64,000 bases of DNA. Origin: Kibdelosporangium aridum (lineage in GTDB: Bacteria; Actinomycetota; Actinomycetes; Mycobacteriales; Pseudonocardiaceae). Location: positions 124,001-188,000 of the forward strand of contig NZ_FWXV01000011.1 in assembly GCF_900176515.1 (NCBI RefSeq). Direction: 5' to 3'. Under the pieces are notes generated by a model. The model saw nothing but the letters and a program-made list of their open reading frames with translations, did no database searches and was not told the origin of the DNA. Both the position numbers and the translations under genes were made by a program. Shown here one piece after another: positions 8,483 to 16,767 of this stretch (positions are counted from its first letter, which is position 1; every line of letters starts with the position of its first letter).

Positions 8483-10283
8483 GCTGCCCTCCCTCACTGA
8501 GCTTCACGTGGTGCAGGCACCGTGTCCGCCGCCCCAGTGCCGGTTCGAACATCGCGATCGGCATCTCCGAGCACTCGTCCGTGGCTAGCTCACATCGCGG
8601 GGCGAAATGACACCCGGACGGCCACGCCGATGGCTCTGGCACCGCGCCCCTGATGGCCTTGGGTCGTTGCCCGCGTTGCGGGCGGGCGGCCAACAGGCCT
8701 GCTGTGTAGGGGTGCGCAGGCCTGTTCATCAGATCCAGTACCGGCCCGGACTCCACGATGTGCCCCGCGTACATGACATACGCGCGACGGCACATGTCGG
8801 CGACGACCTTCCAGTCGTGCGTGATCAGCAAGATGGCCATACCTCGCTCGGACTGCAACCGCCGCAGCAACTTGAGCACTTCCGCCTGTACCGTCACGTC
8901 CAATGCGGTGGTTGGCTCGTCGGCGATCAACAATCCCGGTTCGCCCGCCAAGGCCATGGCGATTCCAACTCGTTGCGCCATTCCCCCGGACAACTGGTGT
9001 GGGTAGCGCCCCGCCACCAGGACAGGATCAGGCAAGTCCACATCCCGGAGCAGTTCCAGCACACGCGACCGGACCGCCGCACGAGATCCGCCGTGATGTC
9101 GCCGCACCAACTCCCCCACCTGCTGGCCCACGGTGAACACCGGATCCAGTGCGGCAATAGGGTCTTGGGAGATCATCGCGATCTGCGCGCCACGCAACCC
9201 ATGCAGGCCCGTTGCCAGCAGATCGCGGCCGTTGAAGAAGATCCGGCCGCGCGGCACGTCACCCCCGGCCGGCAGCAGGTCAAGAACCGCCCGGCCGGTG
9301 ATCGTCTTGCCACACCCTGATTCCCCGACCAGGCCCACGGTCTCGCCTTCATCGATGTACAGGCTGACGCCTTCGACGACCGTCGTACCGCTCAGGTCGA
9401 CCGCGACATCCTCAATGGACAGCATGGCGGCTGGAACGGGACCTGCGACAGCCGGTCTACGCACGCGGCGATGCGACCTGGCCGGAATCCTGCGGGTACG
9501 TTCCGCCGTCGCGTCCCGGATGGCGTCACCGAGCACGCCGAACGCCAAGATCGCCAACCCCAGCACGACACCGGGCGGGACGAGCAGCCACGGCTGCCGG
9601 TCGATCACCGTCGATGCCTCGGCGATCATGTTGCCCCACGTCGGGTCCGGTGGCTGCGCACCGAATCCGAGGTAACTCAGGCCAGCGTCGATCAGCAACG
9701 CGCCACCGGCCAGCACCGACATCTGCACGGTGATCGGCCCGGCCACTCGCGGCAGCACGTGCCGGACAACAATGTCGCGGTTGCGGAGGCCACATACACG
9801 GGCCGCGGCGACGAACAATTCTTCCCGTACAGCCAATGTCGCGCCCCGCGTCACGCGTGCAAGCCCAGGCGAAACAAGGATCCCGAGCGCGATCATCACG
9901 GCGAGCTGGTTGCCTTGGAACACCGCCAACACAACGAGCAGCGTCACGATGACCGGAATCGCCAGCATCATGTCCACGACCCAGTTGAAGGCCCGGTCCA
10001 ACCAGCCGTCGAGAAAGCCCGCCGCGATACCGCTCGCCACGCCGACCACCAACACAGTGAGTACGACAATGGCCGCGTTGACGAGACTGACCTGACCGCC
10101 GTACATCAACCGAGAAAGCACATCACGGCCGAGACCGTCAGTTCCGAATGGATGCGCGAGTGTCGGCCCGGACAACACGTTGTCGAGATCCGTCGCGGTT
10201 GGACTGTACGGAGCCAACAGTGACGCCAGGACTGAACCCAGCACGACGATGGCGAGATAGGCGATCGGCAATTTCGTTCTCAC
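8454..10283 (-). CDS. Opp/Dpp permease fused to ATP-binding domain (DppC-DppD fusion)
   Basis: This 609-residue protein combines two importer subunits. Residues 1 to about 250 are a DppC-type permease with HPFGTDGLGRDVLSRLMYG and the EAA-like loop AARVCGLRNRDIVVRHVLP. A basic linker around residues 260-285 follows. The rest is a DppD-type ATPase with Walker A GESGCGKTITG, LSGGMAQRVGIA, LLIADEPTTALD and the C-terminal oligopeptide-transporter extension with clustered Cys (GCHFAPRC). GTG 10283 overlaps the DppB stop (GTGA). Such fusions occur in actinobacteria. Fusion fixes one ATPase to one permease, leaving the separate DppF to complete the pair. Confidence 0.93.
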   Translation of the reverse strand: MRTKLPIAYLAIVVLGSVLASLLAPYSPTATDLDNVLSGPTLAHPFGTDGLGRDVLSRLMYGGQVSLVNAAIVVLTVLVVGVASGIAAGFLDGWLDRAFNWVVDMMLAIPVIVTLLVVLAVFQGNQLAVMIALGILVSPGLARVTRGATLAVREELFVAAARVCGLRNRDIVVRHVLPRVAGPITVQMSVLAGGALLIDAGLSYLGFGAQPPDPTWGNMIAEASTVIDRQPWLLVPPGVVLGLAILAFGVLGDAIRDATAERTRRIPARSHRRVRRPAVAGPVPAAMLSIEDVAVDLSGTTVVEGVSLYIDEGETVGLVGESGCGKTITGRAVLDLLPAGGDVPRGRIFFNGRDLLATGLHGLRGAQIAMISQDPIAALDPVFTVGQQVGELVRRHHGGSRAAVRSRVLELLRDVDLPDPVLVAGRYPHQLSGGMAQRVGIAMALAGEPGLLIADEPTTALDVTVQAEVLKLLRRLQSERGMAILLITHDWKVVADMCRRAYVMYAGHIVESGPVLDLMNRPAHPYTAGLLAARPQRGQRPKAIRGAVPEPSAWPSGCHFAPRCELATDECSEMPIAMFEPALGRRTRCLHHVKLSEGGQHERTSAGCP

Positions 10284-11221
10284 CGGACACGCACCTTCGG
10301 GTTGAGCCAGCCGTACACCAGGTCGACCACGAGGTTGGCGGTGACGACGACGAGGGTGAACACGACCACGACTCCCTGGATCATCCGGATGTCGTGCTGG
10401 GCCGTGGCTTGTACCGCGAGTCCACCCAGTCCGGGCATCGCGAACACCGACTCCACGAACACCGTTCCACTCAGCAGACTGACCAGCGTCAGGCCGACCA
10501 GCGTCACCACAGGAATGGACGCGTTGCGCAGAGCGTGCCGGAACACGATGGAGCGTTCCGAGACACCGTTGGCGCGCAGGGCAACCACGAAATCACGGGA
10601 CAACACGTCCAGCATCGCGTCGCGGGTCTGTTTGGCGAACAACGCGACTCCCGGCAACGCGAGCGTCGTCACCGGCAGGATCATGCTCCGGAACCATTCG
10701 CCCGGCGAGCTGGACAACGGCACGTATCCAGTGGCGGGCAACAGGTTCACCATGACGGAGAACACCGTCACCATGCCGAGCGCGAACCAGAAACTCGGCA
10801 GGGCGTACCCGATCAGGGACAGCACGTCGACCGCACGACCGACTCGCCCACCCCGGACCGCACTCACCACGCCCAGTGCCACACCGGCGATCGTGGTCAC
10901 CAGCGTCGCGCAGATCACCAGCGAGGAGGTGACCGACAGTCTGCTGGCGATCTCGTCCGCGACGTTCAGCCCGCTGATCGGTGACGTGCCAAGGTCGCCG
11001 CTCAGCGCGTTCACCAGCCAGTGCCAGTACTGCACGAGGATGTGCTGGTCGAGGCCCAGTTGGTGGCGTAGCCGTTCGTGCGCATCAGGAGTGTAAGTAT
11101 CACCGAGGATCGTGCGGGCCATGTCGCCGGGCGCGGCCGACTGCAACAGGAACGTCGCCAGTGACACGGCGAACACCAGGCCCACGGACACCAGGAGCCT
11201 TCTCGTGATCAGCCGCGCCAT
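10280..11221 (-). CDS. Opp/Dpp-type ABC importer permease (DppB)
   Basis: This 313-residue inner-membrane permease opens with MARLITRRLLVSVGLVF and has about six TM segments. It shows the DppB hallmarks: TFLLQSAAPGD near the N-terminus and the EAA loop VVALRANGVSERSIVFRHALRN. ATG 11221 is chosen because residues encoded upstream are unlike the family. The start overlaps the end of the beta-glucosidase gene by 13 bases. It forms the translocation pore with the permease half of the fusion protein. Confidence 0.92.
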   Translation of the reverse strand: MARLITRRLLVSVGLVFAVSLATFLLQSAAPGDMARTILGDTYTPDAHERLRHQLGLDQHILVQYWHWLVNALSGDLGTSPISGLNVADEIASRLSVTSSLVICATLVTTIAGVALGVVSAVRGGRVGRAVDVLSLIGYALPSFWFALGMVTVFSVMVNLLPATGYVPLSSSPGEWFRSMILPVTTLALPGVALFAKQTRDAMLDVLSRDFVVALRANGVSERSIVFRHALRNASIPVVTLVGLTLVSLLSGTVFVESVFAMPGLGGLAVQATAQHDIRMIQGVVVVFTLVVVTANLVVDLVYGWLNPKVRVR

Positions 11222-12519
11222 GATCCCTGCCTCGCGATCAGGGCCTTGTACCAGTGGTACGACTCCTTCGGCGTCCGCTGCAACGTGGCGAAGTCGACGT
11301 GCACCAGGCCGAACCTGGGACGGTAGCTGTGCTCCCACTCCAGGTTGTCCATCAAGGACCAGACGTGGTAGCCGCGGATGTCCATGCCCATGTCGATCGC
11401 GGACTTGATCTGGCGTAGACAGTCAGCCAGATAGGCGATTCTCTCGTAGTCCTGCGTACCGCCGTCCAACGGCAGGCCGTTCTCGGTGATGTAGACCGGC
11501 GGCAAACCGGGGTAACTGCGCCGCAGCCACGCGAGCAGGTCACCGAAATACTCCGGCGCGATCGGCCAGCCGAGCATGTTTTTCTTCGGCGCACCGGGTA
11601 AATCCACCCGGGCGTACCCGAACAGTCCAGTCTCCGACGCGGCGATCCGCGCGGGCGCGTACCAATTGACGCCGAGGAAATCGATCGGCGTGGCGATGAC
11701 GTCGAGATCGGCCGGATCGCAGTCCAGTACCGGCTCGCCGTCGACGCGGGGGAACTGCTTGCAGAACAGGGGATCCAGGAAAAGTCTGTCCTCGTAGGCC
11801 TCCGCCCGCACGGCCGCGCGGACATCCCCCGGATCGCTGCTCGCCGCCATGATCCCGGACAAGTTGAGCGCGATCCCGACTTCGCCGGACGAACGCAGCC
11901 GCTGCACCGCGAATCCGTGTGCCAGGAGCAAATTCCGTGCCATCGCGAGCCCGTCGCGGCCCAATGGCCCCGCCAGCCGGGATGATCCGGTCATGGCCGC
12001 GTACATCACCGAGAGCGGCTCGTTGATCGTGATCCACCGGGTCACCCGGTCGCCCAGCCGGTCGACGATCCCCGTGACGTAGTCGGCGTACCAGTCGGCC
12101 ATGTCGCGGTTCATCCAGCCGCCCGCGTCCTCAAGCGGTTGCGGGTGGTCCCAGTGGTACAGCGTGAGGGCGGGCCGGATCCCCCTTTCGAGCAGCCCGT
12201 CCACCAGGCGCTCGTAGAACTCCAGCCCGCGGGGGTTCCAGCCACCCCGTCCCTGCGGCTGGACACGTGGCCAGGAGACCGAGAACCGGTAGCTGGTCAG
12301 GCCAAGCCCGGCCATCAGGTCCAGATCCTCGGCCAGCCGGTGGTAGTGGTCACACGCCACATCCCCGGTGGCGCCATCGGCGAAGCCACGCCGGTGCGCC
12401 ACCGTGTCCCAATTGGACGGTCCTTTGCCGTCCGCGTCCCACCCGCCTTCCACCTGGTAGGCGGCGGTGGCCGCACCCCAGTGGAAACCACGCGGGAAGA
12501 CCAGGTCGTCGTCGGCCAC
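11209..12519 (-). CDS. GH1 family beta-glucosidase
   Basis: This 436-residue cytoplasmic glycosidase has the N-terminal GH1 signature FPRGFHWGAATAAYQVEG. The acid/base is Glu167 in TINEP and the nucleophile Glu346 in YITENGLP. It lacks a signal peptide. GTG 12519 follows AGAGGTGG at good spacing. GH1 enzymes remove beta-linked glucose or related sugars from small glycosides. It lies inside the importer operon between the solute-binding protein and the permeases, so it most likely deglycosylates the imported ligand. Whether that ligand is a plant glycoside or the glycosylated product of the facing operon cannot be told from sequence. Confidence 0.94.
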   Translation of the reverse strand: MADDDLVFPRGFHWGAATAAYQVEGGWDADGKGPSNWDTVAHRRGFADGATGDVACDHYHRLAEDLDLMAGLGLTSYRFSVSWPRVQPQGRGGWNPRGLEFYERLVDGLLERGIRPALTLYHWDHPQPLEDAGGWMNRDMADWYADYVTGIVDRLGDRVTRWITINEPLSVMYAAMTGSSRLAGPLGRDGLAMARNLLLAHGFAVQRLRSSGEVGIALNLSGIMAASSDPGDVRAAVRAEAYEDRLFLDPLFCKQFPRVDGEPVLDCDPADLDVIATPIDFLGVNWYAPARIAASETGLFGYARVDLPGAPKKNMLGWPIAPEYFGDLLAWLRRSYPGLPPVYITENGLPLDGGTQDYERIAYLADCLRQIKSAIDMGMDIRGYHVWSLMDNLEWEHSYRPRFGLVHVDFATLQRTPKESYHWYKALIARQGSWRG

Positions 12520-12534
12520 GAGGCCACCTCTCGC

Positions 12535-14064
12535 TCAGCCGGCCGGATGCCAGGACACCACGCTGGGGAACGGTTTGCCCGCCACCGCGTCGATGGCCAC
12601 GGTGTCGCGGTAGAACAGGAAAACCGGGCTCAGGCAGACCGGCAGGAACCAGGCGAGCTCGACGACCCGGCCGATGATCTGCTTGTCCAGGTTGGGCCTC
12701 GCGGTCTCGTCGGCCGCGGCGGCCTGCCGGTCGAGGTCCTCGAGCATGGGATCCGAGCTGTGGAACGGGTTCATGCCGATCGCGTCACGCAACCACAGTC
12801 CACGTCCCATGAAATACGCGGGAAGCACGCCCCACCCCATCGAGGACGCGGGGAACTTGGTCAGCTCGGTCGCGGCACTCGCCGGTTCCCTGGTGGTGAT
12901 CTTCAGCCTGACCTTGACCCGTTCCAGCTCCGCGGCGATGGCCTGGGCCATTTCCGCGGGAAAGGCGGGTGTCGACGGGATCACCACGGGCAACTCGAAC
13001 CCGTTCGGATATCCGGCGTCGGCCAGCATCGCCGCGGCTCTGCCCGGATCGTGGTAGTAGAAGGGCTGGCGGTATCCGTCCTCACCGGGCGCGGACGGCT
13101 GGTCGACCGGAATGCCGTACTCACCGAGCAACGCCTTGGTGATCTTCACCCGGTCGACCGCGAAGTTGAGCGCCTGGCGGACGCGGATGTCCTTCAGCGG
13201 CGGGCTGAGTGTGCCCTCCCGGTCGTTGAGCTGGATGCCCATCACGATGTTCGGGCTCGTGGTGATGCGCATGCCCGCCGACTTCGCGCCGTCGGCGATC
13301 GCGTAGCTGCCCGCGATCACGTCGACTTGACCGGTCTTCAGCGCGGCCAGCGCGGTGTTCTCGTTGGGCAGCACCTTGATCGTGATCTTCTCGTAGTGGC
13401 GGCCTTTTCCGTTCCAGTACGAAGGGTTCGGCGTGTAGGTGTAGTGGTCGTTGGCGACGGTCTCGGCGGGTACCAGCACGTACGGCCCGGCGCCGAACGA
13501 CTGGGTGGCCAGCAACTCAGGGCTGGCGATCCCGGCAGGGCTGATCACGTTGCCCGCCAGGAAGTCCTGGGTGAACAACGTCGGCATCCGGGGATGTGGC
13601 TCGGACAGCCGCAGCTGCAGGGTGGATGGACCGACCACGGTGATCTCGGTGACCGGCGCCAGGAACGCGGCCGCCTGACCGGCTGCTTTCCGGAAGTACT
13701 CGATGCTTGCCTTGACCGCGTCGGCGTTCACCGGGCTGCCGTCGCTGAACGTCACACCTTGCCGCAGCGTGATCTCGAAGGCCTTGTTGCCGGTGCCGAG
13801 GTACCGCCACGAATTGGCCAACCGTGGCTGATATGTGCCGTCCGGGGCGCGGTAGATGAGCGGTTCGTACGCGGGACTGAGGTAGTAGGACGATTCCCCA
13901 CCCGCTTTGGCCGGGTTGAGGCTGACCGGTGGCCAGTAGGTACCCATCCGCAGCACGCTTGATCCTTGCGGCGAGCGGGGAGTCGACGTGCCGCACGCGG
14001 CCGTGGCCAGCATCAGGCTCGCGATGGTGAATTCACGTCTGGTCAGTACGGCTGTGGCGCTCAT
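12535..14064 (-). CDS. Extracellular solute-binding lipoprotein, family 5 (Opp/Dpp type)
   Basis: This 509-residue lipoprotein has a twin-arginine-type leader (TRREFTIASLML) and lipobox LATAAC. The SBP_bac_5 fold is seen in motifs such as ITLRQGVTFSDGSPVNADAVK and DIRVRQALNFAVDRVKI. ATG 14064 has GGAGGGG seven bases upstream and lies three bases after the CocE stop. It captures the ligand outside the membrane for the DppBC/DF complex. The family binds peptides, nickel chelates, oligosaccharides or glycosides. The neighbouring beta-glucosidase and esterase favour a glycoside or ester rather than a peptide. Confidence 0.92.
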   Translation of the reverse strand: MSATAVLTRREFTIASLMLATAACGTSTPRSPQGSSVLRMGTYWPPVSLNPAKAGGESSYYLSPAYEPLIYRAPDGTYQPRLANSWRYLGTGNKAFEITLRQGVTFSDGSPVNADAVKASIEYFRKAAGQAAAFLAPVTEITVVGPSTLQLRLSEPHPRMPTLFTQDFLAGNVISPAGIASPELLATQSFGAGPYVLVPAETVANDHYTYTPNPSYWNGKGRHYEKITIKVLPNENTALAALKTGQVDVIAGSYAIADGAKSAGMRITTSPNIVMGIQLNDREGTLSPPLKDIRVRQALNFAVDRVKITKALLGEYGIPVDQPSAPGEDGYRQPFYYHDPGRAAAMLADAGYPNGFELPVVIPSTPAFPAEMAQAIAAELERVKVRLKITTREPASAATELTKFPASSMGWGVLPAYFMGRGLWLRDAIGMNPFHSSDPMLEDLDRQAAAADETARPNLDKQIIGRVVELAWFLPVCLSPVFLFYRDTVAIDAVAGKPFPSVVSWHPAG

Positions 14065-14066
14065 GG

Positions 14067-15923
14067 CTAACCCCTCCAACGCCGGTCGAGAACGGTGTCA
14101 CCGTCGCAGGTGATCCGGCCAGTGGCTTCGACGCTCGACGACGTCGCGATCAGGCTGACGTCGATCGTGATGTGCGCGCCCGTGTCGATGTCGACGGTCC
14201 CGGTGATCGTCCCGGTGACGTTGGACGCCTCGGGGTCGGCGCGATTCGCCGTGGCGACAAGCACTTGGCCGATGCGCAGGCGGTGCTTGCGGATGCCTGC
14301 CCGGTCCGGGCGCACAACGTTGGTCGCCGCCAGCTTCAGTGAAACAGTGTCGTTGAGCAGATCCGTTGTGGTCTCCCAGACAGCGGGCTCCGGGGACTCC
14401 GGTTCGATGAGGGGAAGGTCCGTGGCTTCGTCCGGTGCCGGATAGCCGATCTCGGTGGCGTCCTGCGCCGAGACCACAGGCAGCGAGACAGTGTTCAGCG
14501 CCGGCCAGCCGGTCGCGGCCGGGGACTCCGGCCAGACACGGGGAAAGTCGCTCGGTGCGAGCACCACGCGGATCCGGTGACCTTCCGCGAACTCGTACGT
14601 GACCGGGTTCAGGCCCACGCCGAGTGTTTCCACCGCACCGGACTCGATGCCCGCGGTGACCAAAGTGGACCTTCCGGCCGGGTCGACGTCCGTCAGCTTC
14701 ACCGAGACCCTCCGCCACGGATGGCCGATTTCGACCGCGGGGCGTCCACTGATCAGCAAGGGCTTGTCCAGCGGCGGCGACGTGTAGCACAGACTGTGGA
14801 CGTCGTCGTCGTGCTGATCGAGCGGAAGTCCGAACAGTCCGGCCGGGGTGGACCAGAGGCCGGACTGCAACCCGACCGCTGGGTCGGGTTCCTGTGGTGT
14901 CCAGCGCTGCCAGGTGCTCACGTCGTCGGTCCGGCCGGTTCCGCGCGGCGGCCATTCGGGGAATTCCAGCCAACGCGGCTGTGCGCCCATCACGTGCACG
15001 CTGACAGCAGGTTCGTCGGCGCCGTTCTCGATGCCGCACAACCACTTGTCCCACCACGACTTCGCCAGGCCGAGGAAATCGATCGGGGTGTTCGGGCATT
15101 CCTGGGGCATCACGTGCATCCACGGGCCGGCGACCAATCGTTTCGGCCCGCTGATCCGCTCGTACGCGCGGATGGTGCCGTCGACGAACAGGTCACGCCA
15201 CCCCGCCACGCATAACGAGGGAACCTCGACAGCCGCGAGGTCCACCGCGCGATCCTCCCACGTCGGCGCACCAGGACCGTTGCGGTAAAGGTCAAGCAGG
15301 TACGGCGCGGCGGTCAGTCGCCTACGCCAACGGGCTTGCTCGGCTGGATCCTCGTAGTCGTCGAGTGGTGGCAACAACTGGTTGAACAAGTTGCCGATCG
15401 CCCACACACCCAAGGGTGAGAACGCGCCACGAACACCACCTGGGTGCACGAAATCCCGCGCGGGATCCGTCAGCCCTTGGACCGCGATGATGGCCCGTAA
15501 CGCCGACGGCTTCGCAGACGCCGTGCGAAGAGTGGTCATCGCGCCATAGGAATGACCCCACATTCCGACCATCCCGTCGCACCACGGTTGTGCCACGGCC
15601 CAGTCAATCGCCGCCAAGGCGTCGTCGGTCTCCGCCGGGTCGAACGGCGGCCTTTGCGAACCATCCGAAGAGCCGGTGCCACGCAGGTCGACCAGCAACG
15701 AGGCATACCCGCGCGACGCGAACCACCGTTCTGTGGTGGACCCGTTCATCGCCGAGACGTCCCGGCGATACGGCAAAGCAGTGATCAGCACGGGCACCGG
15801 GCCCGCGTCTTCCGGCAGGAACAAGTCCCCGGAAAGTGTCATGTCCCTTTCCCGGATCGGAATCCGGACATCGCGGCGGACAGTCACCGCGTAATGACGA
15901 TCTGTTTCTGTGCGCACGGGCAC
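14067..15923 (-). CDS. CocE/NonD family alpha/beta hydrolase (second copy)
   Basis: This hydrolase of about 618 residues is paralogous to the one at 3322-5301. Both share PIRERDMTLSGDLFLP-like N-termini, a nucleophile (Ser125 here) in GMWGHSYGAMTTL, the conserved SLCVAGWRDLF and the His motif VAGPWMHVMP. The C-terminal half is the CocE jelly roll. GTG 15923 follows GGAGG at proper spacing; TTG 15938 is an alternative. It is the first gene of the importer/glucosidase operon, downstream of a predicted TetR operator. It probably cleaves an ester or amide in the imported compound. There is no signal peptide. Confidence 0.9.
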   Translation of the reverse strand: MPVRTETDRHYAVTVRRDVRIPIRERDMTLSGDLFLPEDAGPVPVLITALPYRRDVSAMNGSTTERWFASRGYASLLVDLRGTGSSDGSQRPPFDPAETDDALAAIDWAVAQPWCDGMVGMWGHSYGAMTTLRTASAKPSALRAIIAVQGLTDPARDFVHPGGVRGAFSPLGVWAIGNLFNQLLPPLDDYEDPAEQARWRRRLTAAPYLLDLYRNGPGAPTWEDRAVDLAAVEVPSLCVAGWRDLFVDGTIRAYERISGPKRLVAGPWMHVMPQECPNTPIDFLGLAKSWWDKWLCGIENGADEPAVSVHVMGAQPRWLEFPEWPPRGTGRTDDVSTWQRWTPQEPDPAVGLQSGLWSTPAGLFGLPLDQHDDDVHSLCYTSPPLDKPLLISGRPAVEIGHPWRRVSVKLTDVDPAGRSTLVTAGIESGAVETLGVGLNPVTYEFAEGHRIRVVLAPSDFPRVWPESPAATGWPALNTVSLPVVSAQDATEIGYPAPDEATDLPLIEPESPEPAVWETTTDLLNDTVSLKLAATNVVRPDRAGIRKHRLRIGQVLVATANRADPEASNVTGTITGTVDIDTGAHITIDVSLIATSSSVEATGRITCDGDTVLDRRWRG

Positions 15924-15950
15924 CGTTGCCTCCGCCAAGGCCGCCGAGTG

Positions 15951-15987
15951 GGTACTAAATTGAATACTTGAGTACCGGTTCTCGTAC
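15951..15987 (-). promoter_or_regulatory. Predicted TetR operator/promoter of the importer operon
   Basis: The element holds GGTAC at 15951-15955, GTACC at 15972-15976 and GTAC again at 15984-15987. The sub-element GTACCGGTTCTCGTAC (15972-15987) matches GTACCCTATTTCGTAC in front of the tetR gene at 12 of 16 positions. The GGTAC-N16-GTACC spacing is also identical at both sites. It lies just upstream of the CocE start, where a promoter is expected. Binding by the adjacent TetR protein is inference. Confidence 0.6.
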
Positions 15988-16015
15988 GGTAGACAGGCGG
16001 GTCGGAAAACCGCAA

Positions 16016-16029
16016 GCCCCGCGCGGGGC
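16016..16029 (-). terminator. Hairpin terminator after the tetR gene
   Basis: GCCCCGCGCGGGGC is a perfect palindrome 12 bases beyond the tetR stop. On the minus strand it is followed by TTGCGGTTTT. It would separate tetR transcription from the importer operon promoter just downstream. Confidence 0.5.
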
Positions 16030-16040
16030 GAATTACGTCG

Positions 16041-16661
16041 TTACGGATTGGCGAGAGCGGACAGTACGAGTGCACCCAACTCTGTGTAAGCGTCCGCAGT
16101 GGACAGGCCACTGCGGTCGAGCAGCTCGCCGTGCTGGATGCCGTCGATCAACAAGCTCACCGCGGCCGAGACGAACTCGGCGTTCACCGCGCGAAAGGCG
16201 CCGGACGCTACACCGTCCTGAATGGACTCGCGAACGCGGTGCGCGGTGGCGAGCGAATGCTTGGCGTAGATCTCGGCCGTCGCCTCGAAACTCACCATGT
16301 CCGCATAGCACTCCGGGGACATGTGCCGCATCTCCTCGCCCAGCCCGGCGAGGTAGGCCGCGATCCGCTGCGGCGGGTCGGTGATGGACGCGACCTTCTC
16401 GCCGACCCGTACGGCCGCCTCGCGGAAGAAGTGCTGCACCGCGGCCACGACCAGCTGCTCCTTGCTCGACGCGATGGCGTACAACGTCGACTTGGAGCAC
16501 TGCAGCCTGCCGGCCAGGTCGTCGACCGTCAGCCGGGCGAACCCCTCGGCCAGGATGAGGTTCTCCAGGCGCTGCAACAGGTCCTCGCGCCGGGCGTCGG
16601 ACATCTTGCGGGCCCGGCCCGCGCGCGCCGGTGGCGTCATCCAGGACGGCTTCGCGGTCAT
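16041..16661 (-). CDS. TetR family transcriptional regulator
   Basis: This regulator of about 206 residues has an N-terminal TetR helix-turn-helix (LILAEGFARLTVDDLAGRL, then CSKSTLYAIASSKEQLV) and an all-helical ligand domain. ATG 16661 (AAGGGG eight bases upstream) gives a usual length; ATG 16679 is possible. It is transcribed in the same direction as the importer operon. The same GTAC-rich motif occurs at its own promoter and at that operon, so autoregulation plus repression of the importer/hydrolase genes is likely. The inducer may be the imported compound. Confidence 0.92.
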   Translation of the reverse strand: MTAKPSWMTPPARAGRARKMSDARREDLLQRLENLILAEGFARLTVDDLAGRLQCSKSTLYAIASSKEQLVVAAVQHFFREAAVRVGEKVASITDPPQRIAAYLAGLGEEMRHMSPECYADMVSFEATAEIYAKHSLATAHRVRESIQDGVASGAFRAVNAEFVSAAVSLLIDGIQHGELLDRSGLSTADAYTELGALVLSALANP

Positions 16662-16740
16662 GGCTTCGTCCCCTTGCATGTTCGTCCCTCGCATGATGGC
16701 ACCGCAGGAGACTCCTCAGGCCGAGCCACATACAATATCT

Positions 16741-16766
16741 GGTACTAACGTACCCTATTTCGTACC
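16741..16766 (-). promoter_or_regulatory. Predicted TetR auto-operator
   Basis: GGTAC (16741-16745) and GTACC (16762-16766) are separated by 16 bases. An internal GTACCCTATTTCGTAC (16750-16765) resembles the site at 15972-15987. It lies in the short gap between the LuxR-type gene and tetR, upstream of tetR on the minus strand. A GATATTGT stretch just downstream could be the -10 region. Confidence 0.58.
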
Positions 16767-16767
16767 T

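Noticed and set aside
12139..13962. Long open frame (about 600 codons) on the plus strand
   Set aside because: It is antisense to the solute-binding lipoprotein and the GH1 gene, whose motifs are clear. The translated product is rich in R, G, V and H without domain structure, as expected for the shadow frame of a high-GC gene.
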